Source of the DNA: Mytilus californianus
Taxonomy: Eukaryota; Mollusca; Bivalvia; Mytilida; Mytilidae
DNA length: 64,000 bases
Reading direction: 5' to 3'
NCBI RefSeq assembly: GCF_021869535.1
Contig: NW_026262593.1
Span: forward strand, 72,978,822 to 73,042,821
Of this stretch, positions 61,868 to 64,000 are shown piece after piece. The notes under the pieces are model-generated. The model searched no databases. It had not been told where the DNA came from and saw only the letters and a program-made list of their open reading frames with translations. Position 1 is the first letter of the stretch. Every line of letters begins with the position of its first letter. The position numbers and the translations under genes were made by a program.

Positions 61868-62299
61868 GTAATTAACCGTTTTATTAAGTTTATTTTTGAC
61901 CAGCTTGTGTACGGCTAAAGTTGACATTAAATGTGAATTTGCCACTTTCATATAATCCAGAAAAAAATTGGGGTTAAGACAATCTTTTTTTCTTGATTTT
62001 TCCGTCATAAAAGTGACATTAAAAGTAATTACTATAAAAACAAGCCCTAATATTAAATACCCCCACACCAAAAAAAAGTTATTACTATGAAGGTTTACCT
62101 GTTGGCCTGACAGTTAAACTATGAAGTATAAAAGATTCATGATCTCTTTGAAATTGTTTCTAGTATTTGACTTGTTTGCATCAAAAAATATTTTTTTTTA
62201 TAAAAAAAAAAGAATTTTAATTGATTGAATAATAAAAATATAAATGGTTAGTAGCAAAAGAACCAGGATGTCTACATATATTTAAGTACGTCTGCGCAT

Positions 62300-62640
62300 G
62301 TGCACTGGTATGCAATTTGATAATGAAGTCGAAACCTTTCAAAATGATGAAAGGTATATTTTTTAATAAGTTATGCCATTTATCTTATGTTCATTTCAAA
62401 TATTTACTTATATTTATATAATGTGGAGAAAATGACTTGAAGTGAATTATACTTGACACAAATACACAGATTTAAGTTTTGCCGTTACTGTTCAATCACT
62501 GTCAAGTCAACATCGTGTTTCTGAAAACATGTGCATGTAAAACAAAAGTTAACGTTTCTTCTCAGTTTGTTATTACAATAATAAAGAATTCAGTGCAGAT
62601 GTGAATTTTCTGAGGGGTTCCAAACTTTAAACAAATGCAC
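62300..62640. repeat. dispersed repeat shared with 2500-2960
   Basis: CACTGTCAAGTCAACATCGT, GTAAAACAAAAGTTAACG and AATAATAAAGAATTCAGTGC run parallel to 2756-2850. The similarity is moderate; the extent is uncertain. Confidence 0.4.
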
Positions 62641-62671
62641 TGTCATTTAACAGAACTATCAATGTACACAA

Positions 62672-62822
62672 TAATGTCAGGTCATGGAATTCATATCAAA
62701 AGTATGAACTAATGTCAGTTCAGGGAATCCATATCAAAAGTATGAATTAATGTCAGTTCACGGAATCCATATCAAAAGTATGAACTTATGTCAGTTTAAG
62801 GGATCCATATCAAAAGTATTTT
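62672..62822 (+). repeat. 41-bp tandem repeat, about 3.7 copies
   Basis: Units of TCCATATCAAAAGTATGAAC TAATGTCAGTTCAGGGAA recur at 41-bp steps. Units differ by a few substitutions. Confidence 0.88.
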
Positions 62823-63245
62823 AATTCTGCAAGAGTTGTCTATCATAATTTGAATTTTGCAAAAGCTGCATGTCTCCCATATCTTGGATTCTTCAATAGT
62901 TAAGTTATCTTTTTGTAGAGGGTGATAATTTTGCACGATTTTTTTATGTACAAGGACCATTTATCTGTTATCATCATGAGATTTTGTTTGCACAAGTATC
63001 TTCCTGTGACATGTTAAACAAAACAGAAAATCTCAGAATTTCCTTATTTATATTGGAGGAAACAAAACAAAGTATTTACAAATGAAGTAAAATTACTTGT
63101 CTGAAGCTAACAAAAGAATATTGAATTTATGCAACCTATTACCTTTCCGTGATTACATAAAATGCAAGGGGACGGTAACTGGTAACTCTCGATAAGAGGG
63201 TCTCAACCAATAGCTGACTCTTTTGATTTAACTTTGTTTGGTAAT

Positions 63246-63273
63246 CTATATATATATATATATATATATATAT
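63246..63273. repeat. (TA)n microsatellite
   Basis: About 14 TA dinucleotides in a row. Confidence 0.9.
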
Positions 63274-63610
63274 TATGTTTTGCTATTTTTTTCACCATCT
63301 AACTAGTAGATTTATAAATTTGAAAACAAAAAAATTTACGTTTTTGTTATCTCCCCTTAAACAAGTACAGATTGTACATTTTTGTTTATTTCCCCTGAAA
63401 ATGTATATTTATCATTTTCCATAATTTATTTACCTTATGAAGATTATTTTGTGGTAATTTTAAATTGAGATGATCATATTAAAATTGACAATTAATTTTA
63501 TTTGCAGTGAGATTACCAATTGTAAAGTTTGTATTATGTAAAAATATTTTTACTTCGAGAAGAAAATGAAAGATGAGAGAGAACTGTTATGAATCTGCCC
63601 AAACTTTAAT

Positions 63611-63838
63611 AGCAGATTTAGTTTTTGTAGGTTGTCTAGCTCTTCTGGCTAGGTGATAAAGTTTCTAACTTATCTACTACATATCTTACCAAGCAGGGCA
63701 CTGTCTATTAAATAAATGTAAAGATAGAAAAAAATAGCAGATTTAGTTTTTGTAGTTAGTCTAGCTCTTCTGGCTAGGTAATAAAGTTTCTAAATTAATC
63801 AATTCATATCTTCCTAAGCAGGGCACTGTCTATTAAAA
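63611..63838 (+). repeat. 126-bp tandem duplication
   Basis: AGCAGATTTAGTTTTTGTAG and AGCAGGGCACTGTCTATTAA occur in two consecutive units starting at 63611 and 63737, with about 85-90% identity. GCTCTTCTGGCTAGGT is kept in both. Confidence 0.88.
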
Positions 63839-64000
63839 AATTAATTCTCAGTCTTCCATTGGGACAGTTCTTTATGCAATTTCCAGCCGAATCGGAGACA
63901 TTTTTTGTTTTAACCTAAACTTTTAATTTATTTTCATTTATGTTTTGTTCATATCATAATCAGTGAACTAGAAGGTGCTATGAGGGCCTTGTTTGGCTTC

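Noticed and set aside
63981..64000. Next PIK3R4 exon at the right edge (AATCAG then TGAACTAGAAGG)
   Set aside because: In the phase left by exon 27 it reads a stop within three codons, and it does not resemble the next WD40 segment.

Overview
The window is nuclear DNA of an animal, most likely a bivalve mollusc (mussel-like). It is AT-rich, has short exons with GT..AG introns, and is crowded with short dispersed repeats, palindromic MITEs and (GTCC)n-bearing elements of a kind common in bivalve genomes. The organism is inferred from style; no species marker is present. I see no bacterial, viral or organellar genes.

Two conserved single-copy eukaryotic genes lie head to head. On the minus strand, 289-22611 holds the 5' part of ABCF3, an ABC-F ATPase. 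Six coding exons join in one frame (695 nt, about 231 residues) from the start Met through the first Walker A motif; the rest lies beyond the left edge. On the plus strand, 25972-61867 holds most of PIK3R4/VPS15, the regulatory subunit of the class III PI3-kinase complexes. Twenty-seven coding exons join in one frame (3157 nt, about 1052 residues): N-myristoylation signal, degenerate kinase domain, HEAT-type solenoid, variable linker and the start of the WD40 propeller. The last roughly 300 residues lie beyond the right edge. About 3.4 kb separates the two start codons.

Almost everything else is intronic or intergenic repeat. Left block (1-22.5 kb, ABCF3 introns): a tRNA-derived SINE, a 1.5-kb inverted-repeat element with another repeat inserted in it, two related elements ending in ATACG(A/C)CCG that carry long tandem arrays, and a 4.7-kb foldback palindrome centred near 10.64 kb that carries a 15-bp motif 12 times. 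Right block (26-64 kb, PIK3R4 introns): several families of palindromic MITE (TA- and TTAA-flanked, hAT-like), hairpin plus GTCC-tract elements, nested insertions, and a roughly 1.8-kb array seeded from an exon-intron junction.

The most unusual pattern is that tandem duplications repeatedly span splice junctions. In PIK3R4 these are the exon 3 acceptor, exon 10 donor (about 20 copies of a 90-bp unit), exon 18 donor (39 bp, in frame), exon 19 acceptor (91 bp) and exon 23 donor (27-bp minisatellite, in frame). In ABCF3 it is the exon 2 acceptor. They create decoy or alternative splice sites, some of which would add residues in frame. Exon numbers here count coding exons only; no 5' UTR exon, promoter or polyA site could be placed from sequence alone.
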